Source: Dryas octopetala (taxonomy: Eukaryota; Streptophyta; Magnoliopsida; Rosales; Rosaceae). From it: DNA of 64,000 nt. How positions within the stretch are numbered: the stretch's first letter is position 1; every line of letters begins with the position of its first letter. Location: assembly GCA_963921425.1 (NCBI GenBank), contig OY992836.1, positions 1,255,825-1,319,824 of the forward strand, read 5' to 3'. Below are positions 44,336 through 53,984 of this stretch, in pieces. The notes under the pieces are model-generated. The model did not search any database. It was not told the DNA's origin and saw only the letters and a list, made by a program, of their open reading frames with translations. The translations under genes were made by a program, and so were the position numbers.

Positions 44336-44839
44336 GAAATGTCCGACCTCAGCACACCTGCCCATCCAAGACAACACCATGGACATATCAGATCAATAGT
44401 GGTTTCCCACCCTCCCCTCATATGTGCTCTTCTACCCCCAATTTGGGACCATTCACCCTATCACCTTTTCACATGCTCAGCCACCAATCATTTATCAAAG
44501 CCAGTATTCACAATATCAATTTAAGCAGACAAGCAATAAAAACACAAGCCTTTACCTGTATTGCGCGGCTCCAACGGCTCAGACGGGTTCCGACCCACTT
44601 ATCTTGTCTCCTCTGTACCTAGCCACAAACACAACACACAATAAATTGCAAAGTCCAAAAATGAAGGCATGTTGCCTACCCAGTGCTCGGCAAGGCTCAT
44701 ACCCACTTGCGCCTCCACCTGCCCCTACTCACATTTTCCACAAATCCACAATTCCAAATTTTTCCAAGGCAACAAATTTCACAAACAAAGGGCTAGGAGG
44801 AATTTCAAAGTATCTACCTCAAGTGCTCAACACAAGCTT

Positions 44840-45395
44840 CAATTTTTTGACCCGCTCAATCCGCGCCCTTCGAGCAGCCCCTCCTACCCGAGCAACTCTC
44901 CTGCGCCAACCCCGAGCACAAGACCTGTGCACAAGGTCCGACCCGAGCACACCCCACTGCTCGAACCCACTGCCCGGACCCCTGCTCTTCCGCCTGCCCG
45001 CGCACCACAAGTCACTGCCAACGGATCCGGCCCGCGCCGAGCAGCCCCTCCTCCTCTGCGCAAGCTTCTGAGCAGTGCACCCGTGCCCCACGCCGCCGCC
45101 AAGATCGGCCCGAGCAGCGCCAGCCACCCCCTGCGCAGAGCTTCCGAGCCGTGCCCAAGCCCAACCCGATCCGGCCCGAGCCCGCCCCTCCGCGCACAAA
45201 CTCTCCGGCCCAAGCCCACCGCAGCCCGACCCGAGCACCGCGCGCCGCTCTCCCCTTCAACCCGCGCCGACCCGAGAAGAGCAGCTCGTGTTCCGACCCG
45301 AGCAGAGCCGAGCCTCCGACCCGAGCAGCTCGTGCTATCCTTAATCCGACCCGAGCAGAGCGTGGCCGCCTCGACGAAAAGCCCGACCCGAGCAC
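44840..45395. repeat. GC-rich region with recurrent GACCCGAGCA motif
   Basis: About a dozen scattered copies of (GA)CCCGAGCA lie in a C-rich stretch upstream of the antisense gene. Long open frames on both strands (44424-45487) reflect base composition; they have no domain and I do not call them genes. The stretch may be an antisense promoter or a spacer. Confidence 0.6.
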
Positions 45396-45401
45396 TCCCT
45401 C

Positions 45402-45423
45402 AAAAAAAAAAAAAAAAAAAAAA
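45402..45423 (+). repeat. Poly(A) run
   Basis: About 22 consecutive A, followed by another A-rich stretch, at the end of the GC-rich region and before the 3' end of Tat-1. It is not at an insertion boundary, so it is not a retroposon tail. Confidence 0.9.
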
Positions 45424-45604
45424 GACAGAAAAAAAAAGCGACGTATGTAACCCCCAAGCTTTCCTACAGTACAGCTTTTCTTGCTAAGAAACTTGGGGGA
45501 CTTCTAAACAGTAGCTTAAGCAGGAACAAGTGTGTGGTTACTTGTCGTTCTGCTCGGACTCTTTTGTGTACAAAGTTCCCAACCAAGAAGTATCTTTTGC
45601 TCGG

Positions 45605-45619
45605 AAACTTGGGGGACTT
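45605..45619 (+). other. Tat-1 polypurine tract
   Basis: AACTTGGGGGACTTC directly precedes the 3' LTR start (TGTTCGTATG at 45620). A second copy of AACTTGGGGGACTTC lies about 115 bp upstream, near 45491. Confidence 0.82.
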
Positions 45620-46307
45620 CTGTTCGTATGATTAATCGTCTGGGCATAACGACAAGTCACACAAGGCCTATCACCATGCGGTTTGGGCCTAACACCATGC
45701 GGTTTGGGCCTAGACCCAAAAGACTAAGCCCTTCCTGGGCTCCTAGCCCATGATCTACTAGGCTCCGGCCTCCTAGGCCACGACCTTCTAGGCTCCGGCC
45801 TCATAGGCTCCGGCCCCCTGGGCCCCGGCCTCTTAGGCTCCGGCCTCCCAAGCTCAAGCCTCCTGGGCCCCCGACCCGTGTCAACTCACTCGGATCCTCG
45901 AGACCGGAGACACGTGGCGCTCGTACAGTGCAAGTCACCACAAAGGACACGTGTCGTCACCGGATTGGTTGACACTCTTCCAAAGGTACTATAAAAGAGG
46001 TACCTTCTTGTCACAAAAGGACAACTGAAATCATTATTATACTATTCACTCACTCTGCTCTCAGATCTCTCTGAACACTGACTTGAGCGTCGGAGGAGCT
46101 TTGGCCGGCACCACACCGGTGCCCTTCCCGCTCACTTTTGTGTACTTGCGCAGGGTGCTTTGGATATCGTTCTATCTCATTCATCACCAGTCGGACCCAG
46201 CTATCCGTTCCTACCCCACTTCGACGTGTCATCCACTCAGTGGCGGGCCAACGGGCCTACGTGGTTCGACTCGACGTTGACTGCTCTACCATTTTTGGGC
46301 ATCAACA
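45620..46307 (+). mobile_element. Tat-1 3' LTR
   Basis: Same boundaries as the 5' LTR (TGTTCGTATG to GGGCATCAACA). It is 52 bp longer because of a duplicated CCTAACACCATGCGGTTTGG segment and an extra CCCCCTGGGCCCCGGCCTC unit. TATA at 45990-45997. Confidence 0.93.
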
Positions 46308-46312
46308 CACGT

Positions 46313-46488
46313 TAACGTCACGTCAATAAATAGACTATATTCCCAAAAACTTACTACAACTTCTGTGAGGTCGGCCACGTCGAGGAGGCATATCCATACA
46401 AGCTGAGGAAAACCTTTCTACAAACAGAGGGATGCACAAAAGGTGTAGAGTCTACAGAAACTCAAAACCTAATGCTCTGATACCAAGT
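46313..46488 (-). mobile_element. Family B internal domain, 5' part, with primer-binding site
   Basis: Remainder of the B internal domain on the other side of Tat-1. The minus strand begins after the 5' LTR with spacer ACT and TGGTATCAGAGC (46474-46485), the initiator tRNA-Met site. No coding sequence is recognised in the remaining 160 bp. Confidence 0.85.
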
Positions 46489-48655
46489 TGACAGGACCGC
46501 CCCCGGATTCCACCCTGAAACCCGGAGAGGTCCTGTGGGATCCAAAATCAAGGAAAATTCTGCAGAACCTCTCCTGAAAATGGACTAACCCAAAAATTAT
46601 AAACCTGTAAAAACACTTCGAAAAACTTCAACCAACTCTACCACAACCAAAAAGTTCTTATTCACCAAGGCACATGATAATCAGAGCAAAACTAAACTTC
46701 CATTACAAAATAAAAGTTAACTCCACAACTTAAGGGAAATGACGCTGAAGAGCTGAAAGTCTTGCCTTGATGTGGTACGGCCCAACCTCAGCGATCAATA
46801 ACACCTTGGGGGAAAATGTGATAAACAAAATAAAGAAAACGTGAGACAACTCTCAGTGAGTGGACAAAAATAAAGAAACAAAACATTAAGTTATTCATCC
46901 TTTCAAATTCCTTTAAAATCAAATCTCCACTAAAACCTTACGTCACTCTTTGAAATCTCCCAGTTTTGAAACCAACTTACGATCTTTAAGAAAGTCATAA
47001 AACCATTTAAACTCCAGAAATTTAAATAAATCAAAATATAACTTCTCAATAACAACTTTTTAAATTAAAAAGTCATAAAAACATTGTCCAGAAATCTTGA
47101 TAAAACTCATAAGGAAATTCTCAATCAAACTCATATTTAATAACTCCTGTAAATAATAATAAAATCCTACCATGCTTCTACCCTGAAATAACCTGGCCAT
47201 ACACCCGTGTGGAATTACAGGCAGGCAATATCCTGGCCATACACATGCGTGGAGTAAAATCCAACACGTGCAGGCAATATCCTGGCCATACACACGTGTG
47301 GAGTAAAATCCATCACGTGCAGGCAATCCTGGTTGTACGTGCACGCAAAGCGGCCCTCAAAGGGCGAAGCATCCCGACACACGGCCCAAAACCTATATGT
47401 GTGCCGTGATGGGTCCCAAAGACCTATCCAATCCGATAACCTGGAGGGTACTGCAAGGGTGGTTTGAAAACAATTTTTTTTTTTAACCCAAATAATAGAT
47501 CATTTTTCACCGAAAATAAATATCATGGTACTTTCCCAAAAGAAGCTTTAAATCCATAAGCCAACATACGAAATTCGAATCAAATTATATATACAGAGAT
47601 CAAAATAATACATTTCAACAAAATCGAAATATTAAATGAACCTTGTATATAAAATGCGAAACCAAATTTCCTTTTCCAAAGCCCAACAACTCACTAAAAC
47701 TAACATGTAAATATATGGTTTAAAAACTTATTTATGTACACATTTGAAATTCGAAATTCATCGCCATTGATCAAATCCCAAATCAAATCAAGATATTATG
47801 CATAATAGAATTAATTTATGAGATGTGCAAAACAATTCGGAAAACAAAAGTCCACTCACAGTTTAACCGATCAATGTCTAATCCTTTCCGGAAATACGTT
47901 CCCATTTCACGATCCCTTCTTGTTCGTCACTAGAAATAGCCAAAAGACGAGGCTCGATCCACCAAGTAATTATCTAAACCACCTTGTTAATTCGATTCCA
48001 AGTTCGGCAACTGACCAATCACATAATCGAGCTTCCCAAACATCCTTTCTCACGTCTGATAACCACCATGACACGGCTTAAGGTTTCCTTAATAGATCGG
48101 CCACGAATTGTTGTCCAGAGGATATGCATACTCCAAAACACAACGGAGCCTGGATTTTGTCTCTAAGAGTCCCGGGGAGGCTGAATAGCAAGAGAAACCA
48201 CCCAACCCGCCGCCACAAGTGGCAGTTTCGACGGGGGCAGCGACGGCACAACCTAGAGGATAAATTTTCGTAACTGGGTCGACGGCCAAATCTCGCCGGA
48301 AATGCTGGAATCGACGGCGGAAGCCGGCGGCTGACTTGGACTTCCCGAGCTCATTGCTCCATTGTGGAGCATCATCGGAGCAGGAGGACACCACAGATGA
48401 ACTCGCCGTGGTGAGACGAACAAGACCCAATGGGTCCGGCCACCCAAATCTCGCCGGAACAATCAGATCGACGGCGAGGCTCCAATCGGGTCTAGGCTGG
48501 GTTTCGGGTTTTCGGGGCTTTTATGGGTTGAACAGGGACCGGGGGTAGAGAGAGGAGAGGGCGGCGATGGCGGGGAGCCAAAGCCCGACACCAGCCGCCG
48601 CCAGACGCGCCCTGACGTGCCGGTGGCAGGGGCGGCGAGAGAGGGAGACGCGCAC

Positions 48656-48704
<49 letters not shown>

Positions 48705-49146
48705 GGGGAGAGAGGTGAGATAGTGAGAAAATCTGACTTTTGGGTATTTAAAACCCACCTTTGTAAATTTACAAAATTACCCCTCACTTCAAACGCGTAT
48801 AACTCTCAAACTGTAACTCCGATTGACGCGTGCTTCGTGTCTACGAACTCGTGGACTCGAGACCTATTCAACGGGCCCAAGGTCAAAATCAAAAACTCAT
48901 TTATTTTAAAAGTCAACTTTGGGTCAAGCCCAGTTTAAAACAAAAATTAAAAACTAAACCAAAACCCTTTTTATTTTCCAAATGAATCCCAAAATTCTTA
49001 AAGTAAGTTATCAAAATGTTTAAAATAAAACTTTGAAAAAAAATTTCCGAGGTCTTTCACATTTCGTTTCCTTAGAAAATCTCTTAAAATGAACAAAGTA
49101 GAATAAAAATTTTAAATTTCCGAGAAATTTGGGTCGGGTTGTTACA
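46489..49146 (-). mobile_element. 5' LTR of family B element (2658 bp)
   Basis: On the minus strand it starts TGTAACAACCCGACCC at 49146 and ends GGCGGTCCTGTCA at 46489. It includes the CCTGGCCATACA minisatellite (47192-47350), a (GA)n run (48659-48701) and a TATA-like TTTTAAATA at about 48750. Frames such as 48089-48430 match those in the 3' LTR but no known protein. Confidence 0.9.
48659..48701. repeat. (GA)n microsatellite
   Basis: A 43-bp GA run in the B 5' LTR, the shorter counterpart of 32221-32302. Confidence 0.95.
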
Positions 49147-49151
49147 CAAAC

Positions 49152-49466
49152 CTACAAAACACACATAAAACTAATAAAATTAAAAATTCATAATATTAAA
49201 ACTAATAAAATAAATACAAACCTAATATAATCTAGAAAATAAAATGAAAACCCATCAAACCAAGTAAATAAATAAATAACTAAAATAAGAAGTAAAATAC
49301 TAAAAATGCTAAAAGATATGGACAAAAATGTATGAATTTAAGGATAAAATTATATATGAAATGAGCTCAACACTTGTACTTGCACCCTTTTCTATAAATA
49401 TGATTCGTGCACTTGCGAGTATACTTAGAATTGAGTTGTTTAATTTGTTCTAAGAAAAAAACAACA
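49152..49466 (+). mobile_element. Athila-like 5' LTR, right part
   Basis: Continues from 24938 across the B element. It is AT-rich, has TATAAATA at 49393-49400 and ends AAAAAAACAACA at 49466, where an Athila-type primer-binding site follows. Confidence 0.72.
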
Positions 49467-49472
49467 AGTTTT

Positions 49473-49490
49473 TGGCACCGTTGCCGGGGA
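49473..49490 (+). other. Athila-type primer-binding site
   Basis: TGGCACCGTTGCCGGGGA, the variant of TGGCGCCGTTGCCGGGGA (tRNA-Asp) used by Athila and related elements. It lies 6 nt after the LTR end. Confidence 0.87.
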
Positions 49491-49631
49491 ATGGTGCTAA
49501 ATGTCATTGAATTGGTTTTTCTTATCATTGGAATTAGGTTAGAATAGTAGTTTTGTTTATATTAACTTGTTAGGTTTTAATAATGTCAATTTCTACTAAT
49601 TGAGTGTGTTGCTTGTGTTAGGTACTTGTTT

Positions 49632-49947
49632 ATGAGTTCCGATCTTGAAGCATTAAAGAAGCGTCCGAGAAGCCTTTCAATCCCTAGCTCATCCAAATCA
49701 AGTTTGAAAGAAAGTTGGGAAGAAGACAGTATGGGTGACAACAATGAGAACAATGTAGTCAACCCGTGCCACCCTTTGAGCCATTATTCATCTCCATCCT
49801 TGTCCGCGCAACCCTCACACATTAGTTATGCTACCATGGTGAATGACTTTGAAATCAAGAGTGGTACAATCCATCTATTGCCAAGCTTCCATGGGTTGAA
49901 TGGTGAGGATCCTATTCACCATTTGAAGGAATTTTCTAGAGTGTGTG
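49632..49947 (+). pseudogene. gag: Athila-like gag, N-terminal part (interrupted)
   Basis: ATG at 49632 (MSSDLEALKKRPRS) opens a frame with the conserved Athila-type gag segment LLPSFHGLNGEDPIHHLKEF and then RVC, where a solo LTR breaks in. The sequence resumes in frame at 63131 with EVAKHRGVDENQYRLRLF. The N-terminal 75 residues are Ser- and Asn-rich. This gag would form the virus-like particle. The copy is dead because of the insertion and later frameshifts. Confidence 0.83.
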
Positions 49948-50573
49948 TGAGATCCCGAAAATTTTCGTGTTTGATTTTCAAAAAGTTCTGAGATCAAAAG
50001 TTGGTTTTGAGCCAATATGAAATTTGTATTCATTAATACGAGTACGTAGTATTTTTCGAAGCTCAGATGTATTTTTGGTTATTTGTTGAAGTTGAAATAG
50101 TGTAGAAAATGGAGTTGGACATGTGGATTAATTTTAACCATTAATTTGATTTGATCCAATGGTTGGGATGAAGACATGTGGCGGGGTTGTTGGCTGGACT
50201 TGTGGAAGCAAGTGGTGGTAAGTGGACAATGATGTGCAAGTGTGGGATGATTGCTTAGCTTTGTTATTAAATACCCCCTCAAGTATTCATTTAGATCTTT
50301 TGATTGAAGATTGTCAACCAAAAAGGATAAGTGGCAGTTGGTGGCAAGGTTGGAAGCCACGTGAAAGTTGGAGAAATTGCAAGAATTCTATGGAAGCTTG
50401 GAGCCAAACCAAGTGATTGACTTTAAGTACCTCACGACCCCACGTGATCATCAATTCATTTCAGAATTGTTGTAAGTACATGAGATGCTTACTAACCAAG
50501 CACTATTCTCTCTCTCTTTGCTTTTCCATAAACCGAAACCCACTCAACTATTTTTTATTAATCTCATCCTTTC

Positions 50574-51630
50574 TGTTTGTGGATAAACTCACACCGATCC
50601 AATAGCCAATCATAGCTGGACACGTGGCCGGTCAGATCCAACTTCGATGTTTGACTTCTCAGTGGTCAAACTTTGACCTCCACATCATCACGCAGCTCGG
50701 CACTTCCTCTGTCAGCTCAGATCGTGTCATCATGGCGAGCCCTTCGTGCTTGGTCTGACCCGAACCGAGGATCTTCCAAAGGATTGAGTGCTCATCTTTC
50801 CTTGGTCATCTCGGTTCGGCTCGGCTCGGCGCTGAGGGAGCATCTTTTCGGACTCGAGTCACACCCAGCTACGACTCGGAGGGATCTTTACTTACTGGAT
50901 CGGCTCGGTTCGAAAGTCTATGCCCGATCCGATCACGCATGGACTTCATGTGTGCGCATAAGGACATGTGTTCGGGTTGGCTCGGCTTCCCGCCGCCATT
51001 CCCAGGAAAGATCACGTTGGGACGAACCGCCATACTTAAATGCACCTGACAGGATCTTCTAACAAATGAGACTTCCCAGCTCACATTCATAACTGTTGAG
51101 GCAGTTCACCTGAACCTTCCATACTTGCATTCAATGTAGCATTGAATGCAAGGGAGGTGGGCAGCTGTGCATGCCACTGTTCACGACCGAACGTGTGGAT
51201 CATTCTCAACCAGTCAACCACATGCAGGTAACTTACTTCTCACAATTTCCTTTGCCTATATATACCAACTAGTATGCACAAATTTACCCAGTTTTCTATC
51301 ATCACACAAACACTTAAATATACCTTCACTCACAAAAAGCATACCCAACTTGCTGAGAATAAAACCCAGAACATTTGCCTTGTTCTTCCCACTCTCCCAA
51401 GTTCATCCCAAGTTCATCCCTTGTTCTTCCTCACTTACATTCAAGCATCATCAAACACACATCACTGACTTCACCATCGGAGTGTGTTTGGCTGGTACCA
51501 CACCGGTCCATCTCCTTTGATCTTGTTTTTCATATAGGAAGATCACACGTCATCATCCAGCAAGGCTTCAGATCAGCCAAGTCACCATTCCTAAGTTGTT
51601 GCATCTATTTTACGGAAATTTGCATCAACA
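50574..51630 (+). mobile_element. Tat-2 5' LTR
   Basis: Starts TGTTTGTGGATAA and ends TTTGCATCAACA. TATA box TATATATA at 51257-51264; a CACGTG G-box near 50620. It contains repeated GGCTCGG-rich sequence. Confidence 0.92.
51257..51264 (+). promoter_or_regulatory. Tat-2 LTR TATA box
   Basis: TATATATA in TTTGCCTATATATACC. The copy in the 3' LTR is at 61321-61328. Transcripts would start about 30 bp downstream, near 51290. Confidence 0.75.
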
Positions 51631-51633
51631 GAT

Positions 51634-51650
51634 TGGCACCGTCTGTGGGA
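51634..51650 (+). other. Tat-2 primer-binding site
   Basis: TGGCACCGTCTGTGGGA lies 3 nt after the LTR end, one base different in its core from the Tat-1 site. Confidence 0.85.
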
Positions 51651-51714
51651 AGATCGTCTTCAGCCATTGTGTTCACCACCACAAGTGCTAAGTTCTTCCT
51701 TCAAACAAGTCATC

Positions 51715-53920
51715 ATGACTACAATCTTTCGTGACAGCAGTTCTTCTTCAGGAGCGTCCCAGAATGATGAACAACATCAGCCTTAGACACCTGGGAAGAC
51801 GAGGGGAGCACAACTTCTCAGAGCAGCAAAATCCAAAGGCCCTTCAAAGATCAGGGCTGCTCACAAACTCCTTAGGGAGAACCAACGACACCTAGCCGCT
51901 GAGAACGCACTTCTCAAGCAGAATAATGAGCTGCTTGCCAAACAGACCGAACTGGCTGAGGAACTTGCGCGTCATCGCGCTTAGCTCGAGAACAGCGGGA
52001 GGTCGGGTTTCCGATCGCGTCAGACCCGAACCGAGCATGAGGTTTTTTCACCATCTCCTTCTCGGCGGAGCACTCTGGCCGATGTGGACGATCAATCTGC
52101 TCGGCAGGACGTAGATTGCACCTTCCCAGGCTTCGAGGACATGCCTCCGGCCGAACAAGCCGAGTTCTTGAACGCCCACCGTCTTCTTTAGCGAAAGCAG
52201 GCGGCCTTCAGAAAACACTCTCCCGAGGGCTTGGGGGGGAAGCCGAGCCGAACCAATGACGTATCAAAGACCTCCAGTCCGATCCAAGTTAGGGGGTGTC
52301 AACTCAACTGGATCGACCGAACCCAGGGTTCCAATCAGAAGCAGGCTCGGCCCTGTCGTCAGCCAGGACCCCTCCACGTCGGGAACTCGTTCAGGGAGAT
52401 GATCCGCAGGTGATCGGCTGGGACCACCATGGTCATGTCCGACCGACGTCCGGCAAGTGAGAGAATCGCTCGTCAGCCGGTAAGCGAGAGGCTTGGCGAC
52501 CGAACCGAGCGCACGGGGGAGACTGCGGCTGAGTCGACCACACCCGATGTGAAAAATCTAGTCCGAACTTTGGTCCAAAACCAAATTCGGAGTGTCCACG
52601 ATCGGCTCGGCCAGGTCGAGTTTTCCAGGGGGTACCTCGGCAGAACTCCCCCTCCCATACACCAACAGGATCATGGATGCTGAGGTCTCCAGGGATACCA
52701 AACCCCCCAAGATGGATCAGTATGATGGGACTAAGGACCCCTATGATCATCTTAACAGCTTCATATACGCTATGGAGGCCCGCCAGACATCTGAAGCCAC
52801 GAAGTGCAGAATCTTCCCTTCAACCTCGAAGGGATGGCCGCGGGGATGGTTTCCAACTCTCCAGCCGAATTCCATAGACTCTTTCTCCGACCTCCGGAGG
52901 GCCTTTCTGACGAGATATCAGGTTGTATCCGAACGACTCTACAACTTGAACGATATGTCGCTCATCAAATGCTGAGGTCTCCAGGGATACCAAACCCCCA
53001 AGATGGATCAGTATGATGGGACTAAGGACCCGTATGATCATCTTGACAGCTTCAGATACGCTATGGAGGCCCGCCAGGCATCTGAAGCCACGAAGTGCAG
53101 AATCTTCCCTTCAACCTTGAAGGATCGGTGCGGGGATGGTTTCGAACTCTCCAGCCGAATTCCATACTCTTTCTCCGACCACCAGAGGGCCTTTCTGACG
53201 AGATATCGGGTTGTATCCGAATGACTCTACAACTTGAACGATATGTCTCTCATCAAACAACAGGAAGGAGAGAGTCTCAAGACTTATCTGATCCGCTTCA
53301 ACATTGAATATACGAAGTGTGATGATTGCGACAACAGATCGGCTAAGAATGCTCTTATGCATGGTCTGCTCGCCGAGGGACTTCGCTCCCATCTGATGAG
53401 GAACCCTCCTTCCACCTATGACGAGCTTTCTGCCGAAGCCACCAAATGGGCGTGAGCAGAAGAATGGGATGCTCAGGTGGAGGCCTTGAATTCCAAGCCG
53501 ACCTCGGCCAAAAGGAAGAAGGGGGAAGTCGCAAGCTCTAAGCCTCAGGTCCAAACCAAGAAGTCCCGGATTGAGGAACCGCGCCAACTTCTGGGCAAGG
53601 GGCCCAAGTTCGTCCAGTACACGGAGTACACTCCTCTCAATGCCATTCTGGAGACAATCTTCTCCAAGGTCAAGGATCAACTCCCAGCTGAAAGGGAGAT
53701 CAAGGGACCACCCCCACGTCACAAGTGACTGCTATGCCCTCCGCGACGAAATTGAGACTCTTGCCCGGGCGGGTAAGATTAATCAATTCCTGACCGGCGG
53801 GCCGAGAGTGCCCAAGGCCGCGCTGAAGAAGCCCACCAACACCGTTGACGTCCGGGACGCCACCATCGGATCAATCGGCGGAGGCCCAACCTTCGTGGGA
53901 AGTTCGAATCGATCCCAGAA
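51715..53920 (+). pseudogene. gag: Tat-2 gag, multiply broken
   Basis: ATG at 51715 (MTTIFRDSSSSSGASQ) opens a frame with several in-frame stops, for example after EQHQP and after LARHRA. A coiled-coil-like segment (LLRENQRHLAAENALLKQNN) precedes the gag core, which reads PPKMDQYDGTKDPYDHL and CRIFPST. A 292-bp tandem duplication (52678-52969, 52970-53257) repeats part of the core and shifts the frame. Downstream MSLIKQQEGESLKTYLIRF and a C-terminal region up to the INQFLTGGP motif are found in changing frames. It is clearly non-functional. Confidence 0.87.
52678..53257 (+). repeat. Tandem duplication inside Tat-2 gag (about 292 bp)
   Basis: TGCTGAGGTCTCCAGGG starts both copies (52678 and 52970), and both end at CTCATCAAA. 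The copies differ by a few bases and short indels (for example six versus five C after ACCAAA). Confidence 0.93.
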
Positions 53921-53984
53921 ATAGCACGTCAGGCAGGCGGCCAACGCTCACGAATCCCTATCACGAATCCCTATCAACCTTCGT

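Larger units (their letters stand above)
34858..46307 (+). mobile_element. Tat-lineage Ty3/gypsy element Tat-1, full length
   Basis: Flanked by the perfect TSD CACGT (34853-34857 and 46308-46312). It has LTRs of 636 bp (34858-35493) and 688 bp (45620-46307), a primer-binding site at 35497, gag, a pol broken by two frameshifts and two stops, an antisense gene between pol and the 3' LTR, and a polypurine tract at 45605-45619. The LTRs differ by roughly seven substitutions by eye plus two short duplications in the 3' LTR, so the insertion is fairly recent. The long gag leader, GGCGCCGTCTGTGGG-type primer site, gag-pol motif set and antisense gene place it in the Tat clade (established family knowledge). 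Confidence 0.93.
24939..49146 (-). mobile_element. Family B LTR retrotransposon, minus strand, with two nested insertions
   Basis: Perfect 5-bp TSD CAAAC at 24934-24938 and 49147-49151. The 5' LTR is 46489-49146. The internal domain is 46313-46488 plus 32761-34857. The 3' LTR is 24939-25600 plus 30722-32760. Removing the two insertions (25601-30716 and 34858-46307, each with one TSD copy) leaves about 7.6 kb. The internal domain of about 2.3 kb has a primer-binding site and polypurine tract but no recognisable gag or pol, so the element looks like a large non-autonomous retrotransposon derivative. Its 3' internal block and iMet site are shared with family A. Confidence 0.88.

Noticed and set aside
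44424-45487. Long open frames of 215 and 272 residues on the plus strand and several on the minus strand
   Set aside because: GC-rich repeat composition keeps all frames open; Pro/Ala/Ser-rich translations with no domain and no conservation in Tat-2.
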